Shown: positions 11,490 through 24,121, counted from the first letter of the stretch. The stretch is DNA of 64,000 nucleotides from Dermanyssus gallinae (GCA_003439945.1 QVRM01006469.1:62001-126000), one strand, 5' to 3'. Notes: generated by a model not told the origin, from the sequence alone. Program-made: numbers and translations.

Positions 11490-12322
11490 TCTGGACTAAG
11501 TAGATGTGCCTTATATGAGCGTACCATGTGGTAAATTTCGTCTAGTATCCTTGCAGCCTACAGAATAAGAGTGACATTATTGGCCGATCTGCATACACGT
11601 ATTGGACTCCAGGTTCGTTCCCCAATAGCAGTAGAATTGTTATTAACGTTGAGCCGTAAACGCATATTTGCTAGTAACGTTTAGCCACATAACGTGATAT
11701 AACATAGGAGGATAATGTTTTTAACAAAGGACGATTTCGCACAATCGGCGGCGGCGTCTAATAATGTGTGCTCAACCTGCTTTAACCAGCGAGTTCACCC
11801 ATTACGCGTGTAAGTATTCAAGATAAAACCGGCAACAACTGGCCTCATGTTCCTTTATATAACGGCAATTAGCAATTTGATGAGAAAACTCGTGGAAGAG
11901 ACTACAAAGTCATGCGAATAACAAGAACAGACAAATAGAAACGGATTTTTTAAGGGAGTGCATATGGTTGCGCGCGAACGGGTGTTTTGCAGCATGGCCC
12001 ATCTCCATCGGACCGGCTGTGAACTAATTTTTAAGACACGTGTTTGCAAGCTCTAATATCGTTTTAAATTGCGTACTGACGGCACGTTACCGAAGCCCGT
12101 CAAACTTTGGTTCGACCTTTCTTGGAAACGGAAGGTGCTGAGTATTAGCAGTGCACGGCTGAAGTAAGCAGCGGTGTCGGACTTAATGAGGAACGAAGAC
12201 ATCTAGTAAGCAGTTGCGCTAATACCATGTCCCACTTTTCTTTTTAATGAAGTACTAGGAACAAGCCGGTCTTCCGTCGAGTGAAGGGCAAGTCTCCGGT
12301 GTCATTCCGAAAGGGGAGTGAT

Positions 12323-12376
<54 letters not shown>

Positions 12377-13004
12377 TGTTTCTCTAACCTTACGAACTTT
12401 TAGCGGCAGTCTTAACACGCCTGTAGATCTAGCCGCTCATTTGCTGAACTGGAGTGCAGAACGTCCAGTTTAAGATAATTAGCTCGCATCTATTGATCGC
12501 ATTTATTCAAATTCATTTTCAGTTTTTCTTTGAAGCTACAACAACATATGGTAATATATACAATTGACATATACTGCTGGAAGTGATTTATTTTGCGAGT
12601 TTTAAACGTAAATATATAATAAAACAGGGCCGAGAAAATTGGCTTGAATCACTTACGATATGCAGGCGTCAGAGTCGCTAATGCTATTGGTTAATCGGGG
12701 TAGTTACTAAGATGATTAGAAGTGTAGCAAGCGGTATGAGGATTTAGCTTTAAATAGCGAAGTTTTCCTACGAGCTGCGAATGATTAACTCTTTTAAATG
12801 GTTTAGAAACATGAATTTATACACAATCAGACATATTTATTTCTGGTCGCCCAAATATATTGTTCAAGTCTAGTGTCACGCCGATGAGTTGCGTAACTGT
12901 AGACTTTGCTCTTGTGGAACAGTGCTATTCTTCGTCTTATAATTCGCTGACGATAAATATCGGAATATATGGTCAACAGATATTTCCCCAGTACTCTACA
13001 AGCA
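11490..13004. other. no gene seen
   Basis: AT-rich. A (TA)n tract at 12333-12359 is followed by an 18-nt T run at 12360-12377. This could be the poly-A end of an unrecognised minus-strand retroelement, but I see no coding part. Confidence 0.4.
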
Positions 13005-13016
13005 ATTAGGGACTAA

Positions 13017-15295
13017 CGAAGCACTGGTGGACACAGGACATTGCCAAAAAGCGCAAAGAATGCAACAAAGCCAGAAGAGCACTGAAGCAGATTCACCGAG
13101 ACAACAAAGAGCGTATGCAGGCACTGAATAGATACAGGAGAAGCAGAGTAATTCTCAAGAGCGCCATTGCTGACAGCAAAACCAAGTGCTTGCAAGAGCT
13201 CCAAGAGCAGGTCCAAGAAGACCCATGGGGAAAACCATACAGAATTGTACGCGGTAAGAAGAAAAGAGCTGCCACGGAAGCCCTCGACGAACAGGAAACA
13301 GTAGATATTCTTACTAAGCTTTTCCCGACTCACGACATATTCGAGAGAGCTGCATACGAAAGTACACCCCAGGTAACAGAAGACGAATTCCCGGTAATCC
13401 AGCCTCTCGAGGTTCGCCTAGCGGCTGACAAGATCAAGACGGGAAAGGCCCCCGGCCCTGACGGCGTCCCTCCCGCTGCAGTCAAAATCCTGTTTAAAGA
13501 GCACCCAGCTGCAGTTGCAGAATCTCTTACCTCCGCGATAAGAACAGGAGAGTTTCCACCAACATGGAAACAGGCAGAAGTGGTCCTTATCCCCAAAACG
13601 AATGGAGGATACCGGCCAATCTGTTTACTAAACGCCCTAGCCAAGGGCTATGAAGCCATCATCGAAGAAAGGCTTAGGCTGTTTGCAGAGGAGTGCGGAC
13701 TCTTGTCGCCGGCACAATTTGGCTTCCGTAAGCACAGATCGGCCCTAACAGCAACCCACAGAGTCCTCAGTAGAGCTGAACAGGTGCGTGAATCCACCAT
13801 CTGTACAAGACAGCTAATCATGGTCACCCTTCTGGATGTGAGGAATGCCTTCAACAGCCTACCATGGAAGACCATATTGGACACGCTTGTTCGCAAAAAA
13901 GTTCCGCCGTACCTAGTTAAGGTAATTTCTGGATACCTTAAGGAAAGGTCTGTTTCAAACGGCAAAGTAGTCTTCCCCATGACAGCCGGGGTACCACAGG
14001 GCTCAATCCTAGGCCCACTGTTGTGGAACCTCGCATATGACGACGTTCTGCGGCAAACCGGCCTACCCCCGGGAATAGAACTGATTGCTTACGCTAACGA
14101 TTTAGCGGTCGTAGCACAGGCTAAAACGGAGGATGAGCTCGAGCTAAATACAAACAAAGCATTGCACTCGACCGCGGAGTGGATGAAGGCCTCGGGGCTG
14201 GCACTCGCCCCAGAAAAAAGTGAAATAATTCTCTTAACGGGCAAAAAGAGGGTGCGACCGTTAAACATACAGGTCGCGGGACAACCAATCAGATTCGTGA
14301 ATAAGGCCCGCTACCTTGGGATCACGTTGGACACGTCCATGACCGGCTTATGGCAGATCAAGAAGGCCACGGAAAAAGCATTAAAGACGGCAAACGCTAT
14401 TGCCAGGATACTTCCGAATATACATGGACCGCGGGCTCGTATAAGGAAACTACTGATGTCGGTAGCGGAGTCAATTGCGCTCTTCGGGGCTGCCGTTTGG
14501 GCCAGGGCGACTCTTAAGTCAAAAAAAGCAAAGTTGATCCTGCGCAAAACACAGCGAATCGCAGCCCTTAGGGTAATACAAGGCTACAGAACGGTCAGCA
14601 CAAACGCAGCTCTGCTGCTTGCCGGAGAAATCCCCTGGGACCTTAAGGCGTCCGAAAGACAGCGCCTGTGGGATATTGGCACACCCACAGAGAGCGACAA
14701 AGAAAGAGAGAGAAACGCCACTATAGAGAGCTGGCAAGCAGAGTGGGACGCAATTCCCTTTGGTGCCCCCGGAAAGAGTCTCAGCAAACTGCTCCCAAAC
14801 ATACGAGCGTGGATAGCAAGGCCGGGAGGGGACTTAACCTTCTACCTAACGCAGGTTCTCACGGGACATGGCAACTTCCAGTCATACCTTTACCGAATAG
14901 GGAAGGCCCCATCAGAAACATGCCTTTTTTGCAACGAAGCCGTGGAAGACACCCCACAACACACACTCCTCAGGTGCCAGGCATGGGAAGAGGCCAGAAC
15001 CATGGCAATTAGAAAGATTCGAGACAGATGGTCCAGAGCGGGACTTACCTATCCCGAAGTACAGGACCCCCCGCGAAATTGTATAAAAGATTTCGTGGAA
15101 TACATCCTGTGTTCGACCCAAACATGGGAATTGGGAGCGGAAATTGCAGAGGAAGTGCTAAAAACAAAGCACAGAAAATGCAAGGAGAGACAGAATCTTT
15201 TTGAGGCCAGCACGGCTGAAGAAGGCGCAACTTTGAATCAAACGGGTTCGCAAGGGCTGGGACAAAGTGCGCTTGACAGGTGGGGGAACCCGTGA
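13017..15295 (+). CDS. R1-clade LINE ORF2 protein, truncated (reverse transcriptase plus zinc knuckle)
   Basis: The full ORF2 protein nicks target DNA and reverse-transcribes the element RNA. The endonuclease part is missing here. The frame is open from the insertion junction; the first ATG is at 13115. Visible in order: a linker with WWTQDIAKKRK and KTGKAPGPDGVPPAAVK; palm motifs YRPICLLNALAK, AQFGFRKHRSALTA, LLDVRNAFNSLPW and AGVPQGSILGPLLWNLAYD; the active site AYANDLAVVA; LAPEKSEIILLTGKK and ARYLGITLD; a thumb with SVAESIALFGAAVWA; TQVLTGHGNFQSYL; and a CX2C...HX4C knuckle (CLFCNEAVEDTPQHTLLRC). The YADD active site reads YAND (Asn codon at 14096-14098). One metal-binding Asp is therefore lost and the enzyme should be inactive, despite a frame without stops. 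Confidence 0.95.
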
Positions 15296-15546
15296 GTGAC
15301 CCCGGCCAATTGATCCGATAGGGCACTCGCCACTTCTCCTGATGGCCCATAGCACTGTTCTATGGAGATCTGGGCCATCAGAGAGTGAAGCTTAAGGGGG
15401 GAGGTGCGTTTAGTGGGTATGGGTCTCAGCGGCGTAACATCCATCCGCTGGGGTCGAGTCCCACACAGCTTGAGATGGAAACTCCTTTCTCGTAGCAGTA
15501 GTGCGTAACTGCATTTAACCCTCCTCCACAAAAAAAAAAAAAAAAA
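13017..15546 (+). mobile_element. R1-like non-LTR retrotransposon, 5'-truncated
   Basis: A copy of about 2.53 kb ending in a 19-nt A run. It is flanked by the target-site duplication ATTAGGGACTAA at 13005-13016 and 15547-15558. The open frame already runs at the 5' junction, so the endonuclease domain and ORF1 were lost when reverse transcription stopped early. The 3' UTR (15296-15527) carries the box GGGGTCGAGTCCCACACAGC shared with the copies at 1513-2153 and, diverged, 50925-51395. The duplication and the long uninterrupted frame suggest a fairly recent insertion. Confidence 0.96.
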
Positions 15547-15559
15547 ATTAGGGACTAAG

Positions 15560-16600
15560 CAAACGGCCTAGAATTTTTAAGCAATAATGGTCATATTGTT
15601 ATTGTTAAATTTTTGAGTCTTTACTATTAAAAAAAATCTGGAATTTTTATATGACCTGGCCGACAGTTGATCGAAAGTGTTCTGTTAAAACGCGTAGAGT
15701 TTGTTCTAACACAACATCAGGGCAATAAGATTTGACGTTATGTTGTTTATTCATTCGTTTATTTTATAGAACCTATCTACCTTAGGTATTATCAAAGAAG
15801 GGCAAGGTTTTGTTTGGGCATTACCGTATGTAGTTTCGGTAGTCAGACTGTAGAACCGTCGAAAAAGCTCTCTAAAAACATCAACCTCAATACCGTAATT
15901 GGTAAGAATGTAATTTTCTTGATTAATAGCGCTATTAGGTTCACAAGCATAGTTCACAATGCCTCAGCAATATCCTGCATAGAGAACAGCGTTCTCCACG
16001 GTGTACAGAATACACGGAATTCATTTCTGCTACAATCTTATTTCTTTAAATTGTTGCTACCACTTTCTTAAATGGCAAAGCCCGTATCGTACAAGATATT
16101 TAAACCGATTCCTTTGATCTGACGAGATGAAAAGTTAAAAATACCCATGAAAACCATTACTAAAACTACGGCAATTCTATGTGCTGCTGTTTATTGATAG
16201 GTTTTACTAGCAACAACGTTAGCACTTCCAACTAACTTTCGGTTTAGTCGCGTTTTGTTTAAATTTATCTCAATGTCGATGCTGGCTAGTTGTAACAAAA
16301 GCATTTGCAAAACTTAGTGTACCTATTGTATATCCAGTTCAACAGCACAACATTTGCCCAATGCCTATTAGAGAGGTCGCTTAGTTAAATCACACGTTTA
16401 GTAATGTCACATAAACCAAAAATGTTACAGATCGCCTGTATTCGTCGCTCACGATCTTTAGCGACGATGTTTTTCATCCTTACAAGGCTCGTCACCTGTT
16501 GTATGCAGGAAGCGTTGTATGTGTTGCCATGTGACAGCTCTGTGGTTGGATATATGTTGCTCTGACAACGTCTCCGTTATGAAGACGATATCCATTTTGG
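15560..16600. other. no gene seen
   Basis: AT-rich, no recognisable coding similarity. Confidence 0.5.
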
Positions 16601-16679
16601 CAAAAGGTGAAGATCCCTTTTGAAGATCAATGTTGTCACGTTTGGCAAGTGAACACACAGTAAGGCAGGAACATCTACG

Positions 16680-16790
16680 CAATTGCGTTGGTCATGCGGA
16701 TTATATGAGCATTTTCTGCTGGTGGTTGTACGGTACGAAGAGCAAAGGTCGGGTTGCAGGGTATGGGAAGATATTGCCAATGATCTACTG
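16680..16790 (+). pseudogene. possible LINE C-terminal remnant
   Basis: The plus-strand frame reads ...WSCGLYEHFLLVVVRYEEQRSG, similar in spacing to the HxLL.CPRYEEQR segment after the zinc knuckle of many LINE proteins. The cysteines are not conserved and nothing upstream supports it. Weak. Confidence 0.2.
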
Positions 16791-17169
16791 TGTGCTATAC
16801 GGTGGGCGACCCGGCGACCTGTTCTATCAAGCCGAAAAGGAAAATTGCCTTTTTCCATCACTCTAACACATTTGTTTGATGAAGCTTTGCGCATCACTTG
16901 AACGTCCATTATCCAAAGTGACTGGTAGCTTTGCGTGCAATGTGTCGAACAATACAAACATGTGTAAGATGCGTTGTAAAATGCAGTCTGTAGACATATC
17001 GATACCTGTTGTTTGTCGTAGAGAAAATAAAACAAATTTAAAGTAAATGCAGTCAATGCAAACCTCGCTTGCAGATGCCAACTGAGTAAAAGGCAATCAT
17101 TTTCGTACCCTGCTGCTACAGGAACAGAATACAAACGCTTAGGGGTAATTTTTAACGACATATACCATT

Positions 17170-18540
17170 TAGAAAGTTCACATGATTGTTCACTGCAACC
17201 TCTATTTGGTTTCAGGCATCATCGATAGAAGGTCTGCTTCCTATGCTTATATTCAGAATATCATTGATTCGTGTGTGCGAAGTGGCTAACTTATGAGTAG
17301 TCGGCAGTTGACTAAGTAGACGTATAGAATTATATACGATAAAGCGTTTTATGGCGCGTCTCTATAGGAACTCCTTACACTTATTCGGTCATCACCTAAA
17401 ACCTCAACAACATGTGACCTCAGTCTGTTCACATTCAAGCTACCAGCAGCTATTCAACTCATCTTAGTTGTTTGATTGAGTTGATCATCGTATATGTCGA
17501 ATGGCCTCGTTGTGTGCTTTCTGGGAGTCGTTGAATCTCATTTGCTTGCCGGCTGCACTTTCCTCTGTAACCCGTAAACAGCCAGAAACCAGATCTTCTG
17601 TATAGCTGTGCATGCTTCCCAGCGGCGCTATCGGTGGCCTTTAATAAAATAAGGCCTTCTAGGCCTTGTGCGATTTTGAATTATACGAACATGCCTTAAC
17701 CAGTTGAGACAGACTAACGTGGCTTTTGAGCAACTGCCGTTTTTTTTGGAGAACAGATCGCATTTCCGCATTGCAAACAATTTCGCATCCCATTCGAATT
17801 GAAATATGCCTATATTTTGCTGAGTTGTGCAATTTCCGAAAAGTTGCCTTTCAGCCTGCGAACACTCGGTATACGTGGTTGAAACATTTGCTTGCGATAT
17901 GTTCTGCTATTATCAGCCATAAATGTCATGCATGTGTATGCGTCGTAGTACATATAAACCACTAAAGGTGCAGAGTGCAAATCCTTATATAACAAACTTT
18001 GCAACTACCAAACCCTATCGACTAATGGAGAGGTATCGGCGCGCGATGAGCATTGGAAGCGGGATTTTCTACGTGCCTTACGCAAAATGGGCTGATTCTT
18101 ACCTAACGAGGATCTCTGTCTACTACGCAATGCTCCAACTGTGCGACGAGTTGCAAAAGACACAGCATTGTGCCTCTACCTCGCGTGGCGAAAACGGGAT
18201 CTATGTACATTGCGCGAGACCGCCTATTTGATCGCATGCTTCAACGATGGTCGTAGCGAGACTGTCGCCATCCACTCATGGCATAAGCGTGTGATCTCGT
18301 TTCTTGCTATACCTTTGCATTGCGGCACGTCTAAGGGTTGCACGCGGTGTCGAAATGTTACCACTCTCTCATTAAGCGTGTCAAAGTGGTGCTTAGGCTA
18401 GACTGGTAAAAAATGGATAAATCGATAGACTATTAAATTATTTGCCCTACATATATAAATATATATACGCTTTTATTTTATCTTCAAAATGTATACATTT
18501 GTGTGTTTTCAGTTAGATGCGAGCTTAAAAAGTGGCGATA
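17170..18540. other. no recognised gene
   Basis: Two overlapping open frames at about 18004-18400 have a normal residue mix but match nothing I know. Confidence 0.4.
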
Positions 18541-18545
18541 TAATA

Positions 18546-18549
<4 letters not shown>

Positions 18550-18608
<59 letters not shown>
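18550..18608. repeat. (TA)n microsatellite
   Basis: Pure TA run of about 59 bp. Confidence 0.97.
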
Positions 18609-18610
<2 letters not shown>

Positions 18611-18739
18611 TGTTTAGTTTCCCGCTAGGACGGATTGCTTAGCAAGTTGGCTGTATTATAAAAGTCTTCATCGTAATCATCATCTTCTCTCGATGTATTT
18701 TTATATTCGAGACGAGGAGTTGTCTGGAGTGCTGTGATT

Positions 18740-18974
18740 GGGGATTTGAAGGCAGGTGCCGCATAGGGCAATTAAGTCGCACTGGCCACTGCTGTTTTCA
18801 GTACAACTGGGTGAGTGGCTGGTAGAGCGGATAAACACGACCTGTACCCGAGAATGGGCCAGAATATTACTGTACGCAGATGATGTGGTCTTTTTTGGTC
18901 GCCTTTTCAGGGTGAAACAAGCTATATATCGACTAGTTACATTCATAGATGAAAATTGTTTGAAGGTTAATTAG
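18740..18974 (+). pseudogene. LINE reverse-transcriptase fragment (YADD region)
   Basis: The frame gives ARILLYADDVVFFGR, then AIYRLVTFIDENCLKVN. This is the palm active-site motif followed by the ...L..FCEENGLKVN..KT pattern of non-LTR reverse transcriptases. Only about 70 codons survive between stops. It has its own YADD box about 460 bp upstream of the FADD box of the next LINE (19165-20590), so the two are different insertions. Confidence 0.65.
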
Positions 18975-19164
18975 GCAAATACAGCAACCATGAAAGTTTG
19001 ACGGGGCGACCGCTTAGCCAGGGGTAACGTAGATACGGCCAGGGGAACGGAAACAAATTTGCAACCTAGGGATTACCTTGTTAACAGCGGGAGCAGCTTT
19101 CAAACAGAAATGAAATGCCTACGTATGTTTTCGGTCACTACGCTCGGGACGCAAATAGAACCCA

Positions 19165-20590
19165 TTGCATTGCACTAATATGTGCAATGCACTAGATGTG
19201 GTACGAGCTGGTCAAATAGAGTCCTCATGGCAGCAGGTCGATATCGGTACCCCTCAAGGCTCGATTATCGGACCTTTTATGTTTCTTATTCTACTGAATT
19301 TGATTCTATTAAGGATTCAGAGGCTAAACCTTGGCTCAGCTATAGCTTTTGCTGATGACACTACGCTACTGTTCGGAGTGAATCATCGGAACTTTAATAT
19401 GGACTTGCAGCAGTCGCTTTTTAATGTTGATAATATAATTAGCATTTTTAACATTTTTGGACTAGTCGTCAATGCTAACAAAACCAATTTCATAGTTTTT
19501 CGTGCATCGCCGAGGCTTCTAGAATTATCTGACAACCAGATATTTAAGACACGGAACATTAAGCTCTCGCAGACCGCTAGGTGCCTGGGGCTCGTTCTCC
19601 AGGAAAACATGAGGTGGAATCCCCATCTGGATTACATTGCACTAAAGTGCTATGCTGTAATATCTACGCTGTGTAAAATGAAATTGATTGGGGTAACCTC
19701 AGAGAGCTGTACAAGGCCGTGTTTTTACCAGTTCTATGCTATGGAATCCTTCTGTGGGGAGGTGGCTACGACGGAATTCTCCGAAGAGCACAAGTGATAC
19801 AGAATGATGCAATTAGAGCCATTTTTGCTAGAACGCGAAGGGATTCGGTCCGTGACTTGCTCATTCGTTTTAACCTACTCACGGTAGAAAGCATTGATTC
19901 CCTGCGGGTTTCAATGTTAGCGTACAAAATTTCGCGTGGTATTGTGCCTATGGAGATTGCATTTGCACTAGTTCCTACCATGAGTCGAACATCAGGTAGG
20001 CGCGCAACAACTTTTGCAGTGCCCTCTGTATCCTTGAAGTCTAGTCAACACGCACTTGCGTACCGCCTTCCTGAAACCTGGACCCGCATTCCTAAACGCA
20101 TAAGATGCCTCACCACGAAACACCTCTTCTCTCGCGAGTTAAAGCAGTGGCTGTTAATTTTACAGTCGGACCAGGCGTGTGATCTAGGTATAGTTGGTAT
20201 TACAGATGTTGTGCTTCGTATACGAGGACACACTTAGTTTTTGATTGTATTTATCCACATGTTTTTAGACATAGTTGTTGTAAATTGTGTTGATGCTGTA
20301 CTAGTGGACTACTTCGTTTGTGTGTTATATTTGCAAGTTTGTTGTCTCATGTGGTGTTCGGCATTCTAACAAACGCACCAATTGCTGCTTTGAAGTTCTT
20401 GTGTAAATCATAAACCACTGCAATACCATTGTGTGTAAAGTGCTTATACAAAGCACTCCTTGGATTTCGTCGAGAGTAATTATCTGCTTTGTTGTTTGAT
20501 TCATATTTTTTCAAACATTTTTATTTACCGAGAACTTAAGCGTTGTGAAATGCAGTTCCGTGAATAAACCACGTTTGAAATTGAAATTGA
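19165..20590 (+). mobile_element. CR1/Jockey-type LINE, 3' part with TTGAAA tail
   Basis: Two overlapping frames make one broken protein: 19165-19797 (palm) and 19719-20237 (thumb). A frameshift lies near 19715-19725. Motifs: SSWQQVDIGTPQGSIIGP, AIAFADDTTLLFG, NKTNFIVF, RCLGLVLQENMRWNPH, then CYGILLWGG and AQVIQNDAIRAIF. The 3' UTR (20238-20560) ends GTGAATAAACCACG and then a TTGAAATTGAAATTGAAAAAA tail, with short tandem hexamers rather than a plain poly-A. The upstream part of the element is missing. The FADD catalytic pair is intact, but the frameshift disables the copy. Confidence 0.85.
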
Positions 20591-20669
20591 AAAAAATATG
20601 AAATAAGGCCGGAGAAAATACAATGCGTTTAATTGACAGAGTGAGTTTTTTCTTAATTGAGTTTTTGCG

Positions 20670-20670
<1 letters not shown>

Positions 20671-20703
<33 letters not shown>
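20671..20703. repeat. (TA)n microsatellite
   Basis: Pure TA run of about 33 bp. Confidence 0.95.
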
Positions 20704-20706
<3 letters not shown>

Positions 20707-21098
20707 TATGTAGAATACGTCCAGGACTAAGCGTGCGCCTTTGACGTTTATATGCTGAATTGGCGAACTAAAATGCGAAATCAAAACGACCTGAAGTGGG
20801 CATAGGGACTCATGGAACAGCAGCAATGGGGAGCACCGAGTGGCGGGCTAGCGGGGTGAGAGATCGACATCAAACTAGCATCTCTGCAGCCCGTGGAAAT
20901 TGTCACGTTCTGTGCAACGTAGAAAGCTTTCATGAACCACTGGATGAATGTCGAAGACCATGCTGGAGAAAGTGTGACAGATTCCACGCCGCGATGTGTC
21001 CGACGGTTCGTTTCATAGAAGAACTAGCAAAACTCTAGATTGATGTTTGTCTCAAAAATCCTTTGATGTAACATAAACACATTCACGCAGCCCAGGTG

Positions 21099-21103
<5 letters not shown>

Positions 21104-21150
<47 letters not shown>
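21104..21150. repeat. (TA)n microsatellite
   Basis: Pure TA run of about 47 bp. Confidence 0.97.
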
Positions 21151-21153
<3 letters not shown>

Positions 21154-21169
21154 TATTCACATTCCATTT

Positions 21170-22460
21170 CATTCGGATTCATAGTCCACCATCATGCGTA
21201 TCATTTTCCTTTCCAGATTGAGAGGCGTATGCGCGTGTTGTGGCACCGGGATCCTTAGCTGGCGCCACGTGTCTCGAGCGACTGAGTTCGCTTGTGTCGT
21301 TCGTGGTCCGCTCGGCCATTCGCGGGCCTAAGGCCGTGTCGGTATTGCTTGCTGTCGCTGCTGCCGCCGCCGCCTCCTAGGCGCTTGCCTGTTCCTGGTC
21401 GGTCCTGCTAACGATAGGGGCGGACGGTGGATGAGCAGCGGGGGTTTGCGGCGCCAAGACGCTTCCATTACGAGGGTCCGCTCAGACAGAGAGGCAGACA
21501 ATCAGGGGGGCGCCAGTCTCCATATATATATATAGATATATATATATATATATATAGATATATATATAGGGGATGCTACTGGGACTGCGGGAACTGGCGT
21601 GGCTGCTGCTTAGACCATTAGATCGGCAACGATAATAACTACTAGTCCGTTCGAAGTCATTTTGTTAAAACGGACGAAAATGGAGGCGTAAAGCAGGAGC
21701 CGTACAACCATAACGAAGCAGCAAAGGGAATAATAGTTGTGTGGGGGGAGCACAAGAGACACAGAGAGCGATAGAGAGCGAGAGATAGAATGGAAACAAG
21801 AGAGAAGATAGAGTAAATCAAATATGTTAAGAGGAGAGAAGAGATTGAGAAGAGCAGAGAAAACGGAAGTGAAGCCGAGAGATTAAAATTGAGAGAGAAG
21901 GCATAGTGTGCGTGTAGATGAGAAAGTTCCAGGCCGTATATTGTATTCTCTGTTAGCGTGTGTGTGTGTGTGAGCGGGAGAGAGAGAGAGTAGCTAAGAG
22001 AGGACAGCGAAAAGGTACAGAAACAAATCGAGAAGGAAAGAGAGAAATATTTAGTGCAGGGGGAGGGATGGAGGTTGGTTGGGTTGTCCGCAGAAAGGAC
22101 ATCAATTGTATCCTCATTTCGTGGCCGCCAGACGGGCCGAATGAGTAAACTAGCGGGTGGACAAGCAGGCGGCCAGCGACCAAACGGTTAGTGGTTGTAG
22201 CGGTTGGTACCGGTGACAGCGGGTAGTCGGCGGCCGCGGCGGCGGCGACTACATGGTAGTCGGAGGCGACTACCGAACGATGCCGGTGGTCATCGCCTAC
22301 CCGATGCCAAACAGCGACAACAGTGGCAACAATAACAGCAAAGGCATAAATTAGAGCAACAACAACAACAGCAGCCGACGCTTGAGAGTGGCAAAAATCG
22401 CTTACTAAATTATGGGGAATTCCGACTTCCGCAAACACTAGTAGGTCTCTCTCTCTCTCT
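21170..22460. other. GC-rich and purine-rich low-complexity segment
   Basis: Contains CCGCCGCCGCC (about 21363-21377), TA/GATA at 21525-21568, a long GA-rich strand at 21745-22060, (TG)n at 21960-21972, GGCGGCGGCGAC at about 22235 and AACAACAAC at 22357-22372. A short plus-strand frame around 22230-22350 reads GGGDYMVVGGDYRTMPVV and ends in an Asn-rich tail before TAG. This composition resembles a promoter-proximal or 5'-UTR region of a host gene, but no gene body can be followed. Confidence 0.3.
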
Positions 22461-22538
22461 CTCTTTATATAGAAAATATTGGGATAATTTATTAATAATT
22501 TACACATACATTTGCACAGTCGGCAGTGCTCGCCTTCA

Positions 22539-22736
22539 CAGGGAACCCGGAAAATATTTGAAAAGCGATATAGGATTAGATTTTAGAGCTTGTTATAGCA
22601 AATATTTTTTAATAAACCACGGTTTTCGGAAAAGTATTGGTTTGGCATGAGCGTGATGAAATGACTAAAATGTGTGACACTGTTGCAATTGCCCGACATA
22701 GGAGCTTAAAATAGGCGATTGCGAGAAAACCAGTAC
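22539..22736 (+). mobile_element. foldback element, degraded partial copy
   Basis: It starts CAGGGAACCCGG and follows the left-arm order of 57500-57690 with many substitutions: AAAAGCGATAT, TTTTAGAGCTTGTTATAGCAAATATTTTT, TGTGTGACACTG, GCCCGACATAGGAGC, TTGCGAGAAAACCAGT. No right arm is seen. Confidence 0.7.
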
Positions 22737-23559
22737 AGAAAGAATACAGATCGTCGACACACTGTTCCCAGGTTGTTGCACACTGTTGCGGTCAATGCCT
22801 CTGGTGTACAATTGTTGGCTGTTGTTGGAAGAAGTTCTGCACTCCACCCTCTACGTCGTTGTCTAGTGAAAACGTTTTCCTTGCAAACATTTCTTAAGCG
22901 GCCCAAATACGTGATAATCGCGTGCCGGTAAATTTGGGCCGTACGTTGTGTATTTCAATACTTCTCAACTAATTTTGGGTGGGAGCAACGATGGCAAGCA
23001 AGGAGGCTGGAAAAGAATAAACTTTGCATCAAAATCGGGAAGGCCTGCTGTAAAATCATTGATCTAGGTGACCGGGTGGATGGAAAGCCATCACTTTAAG
23101 CTGATCTTAATCTGACGTCAAGGTTGCACATAACAAGACAGGCGCGATGTACCTAGCAGGCCGAAAAAGAAAAACAGGGATAAGAATCGTGATGGCGGCC
23201 ACTCCGAATAGCAATCATGAAAGAAGCAAAGTACCTCGGGGTCCGATACCAGATTTACGGGACGACCGGCGCATGTGAAGTATATGTAAAAGCGCAGTGG
23301 GGCTTGCAGAAATGGACGGCATTCATGTTCCACCGCCGTTAAGCCGGGCATCTCGACTATGAGGGGGTCGTCGACTGCATAACGGCGGAGGCGTGGAAGG
23401 AGGCGACGAACTGACTGGTTCGACGCCATGGAGAGGTCTGAGCGATACAACGGTCAAGACAAGCTGTATAAAAGAAATAGTCTCCGGCCCGGACGGCGAA
23501 GAAACGAGAGGAGGGTGAACAGCTGGCTCTTAATGTTGTCGACGCACACTCATGCCGCA

Positions 23560-23790
23560 ATTGAACGTGGCATTTCTCACGCCTATCTGGTCGAACCACA
23601 CAGTAGTGCGCGAGGATAACGGCCGATTTTTGTTGATTCGCGCATTATCATGAAAAAAGATTACTTGCTGTGAAAGAAGAACAGGGCGTTTGCTTTTAGT
23701 TGAATTGCGAGTTGCCTGATAGCATTGCATGAGAGCACTGCAGTGTTGTGCGGAATTGGTACCGCAGTTTTGAGGCAGTAAACTAATCAC
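23560..23790 (-). pseudogene. mariner transposase fragment (catalytic region)
   Basis: The minus-strand frame reads ...QCYQATRNSTKSKRPVLL, then VIFFHDNARINKNRPLSS. This corresponds to the mariner pattern (Y...LDRL..AL..KRPAL.N..GVIFHHDNARPHTS). The second catalytic Asp (HDNA) is kept; the PHT residues that follow are lost. No helix-turn-helix or terminal repeats are found nearby. The protein would act as a DD34D cut-and-paste transposase if complete; this piece is dead. Confidence 0.75.
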
Positions 23791-23943
23791 GGTTGTTTAC
23801 AGTAATCGATAAACACATTAACATCCATTGCCCTGCTTTTGGATATTTTCTCGGTCGATGAGGTGATGTGTTTTTTCACTGAATGCTCATTGCCGTCTAT
23901 TTGGGCGTATAAGAGTGGGCCGACTCGACGGCCGTTCCATTCT

Positions 23944-24121
23944 AAACTTTTCGGGCTGACCCTCAGCCACGAGTTAACGTCTACAGCACTGTTTTTCGCT
24001 ATGTTTTATAGACGGATCCCCACAAATACAAATGTGCAACGGTGGGGCTCGAGCCCGCGCACCTATGTGACTCCTCCGGTCGCGAGGCGCAGGCGAATGC
24101 ACCACGCCACCGACTTCGACT
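23944..24121 (-). mobile_element. tRNA-derived SINE, family A, copy 2
   Basis: Same order of blocks as copy 1: minus-strand A-box-like GGTGGCGTGGTGCA, B-box GGGCTCGAGCCC, and tail ending GGGTCAGCCCGAAAAG. A perfect 14-bp target-site duplication GGCCGTTCCATTCT lies at 23930-23943 and 24122-24135. Confidence 0.93.

Noticed and set aside
13013..15531. Minus-strand open frames within the LINE at 13017-15546
   Set aside because: Antisense shadows of ORF2; the duplicated minus-strand frames at 1611-2178 exist only because the LINE is repeated.
21953..22507. 184-codon minus-strand frame as a protein gene
   Set aside because: Its composition follows GA/CT, CGG and AAC low-complexity DNA; no domain or start context.
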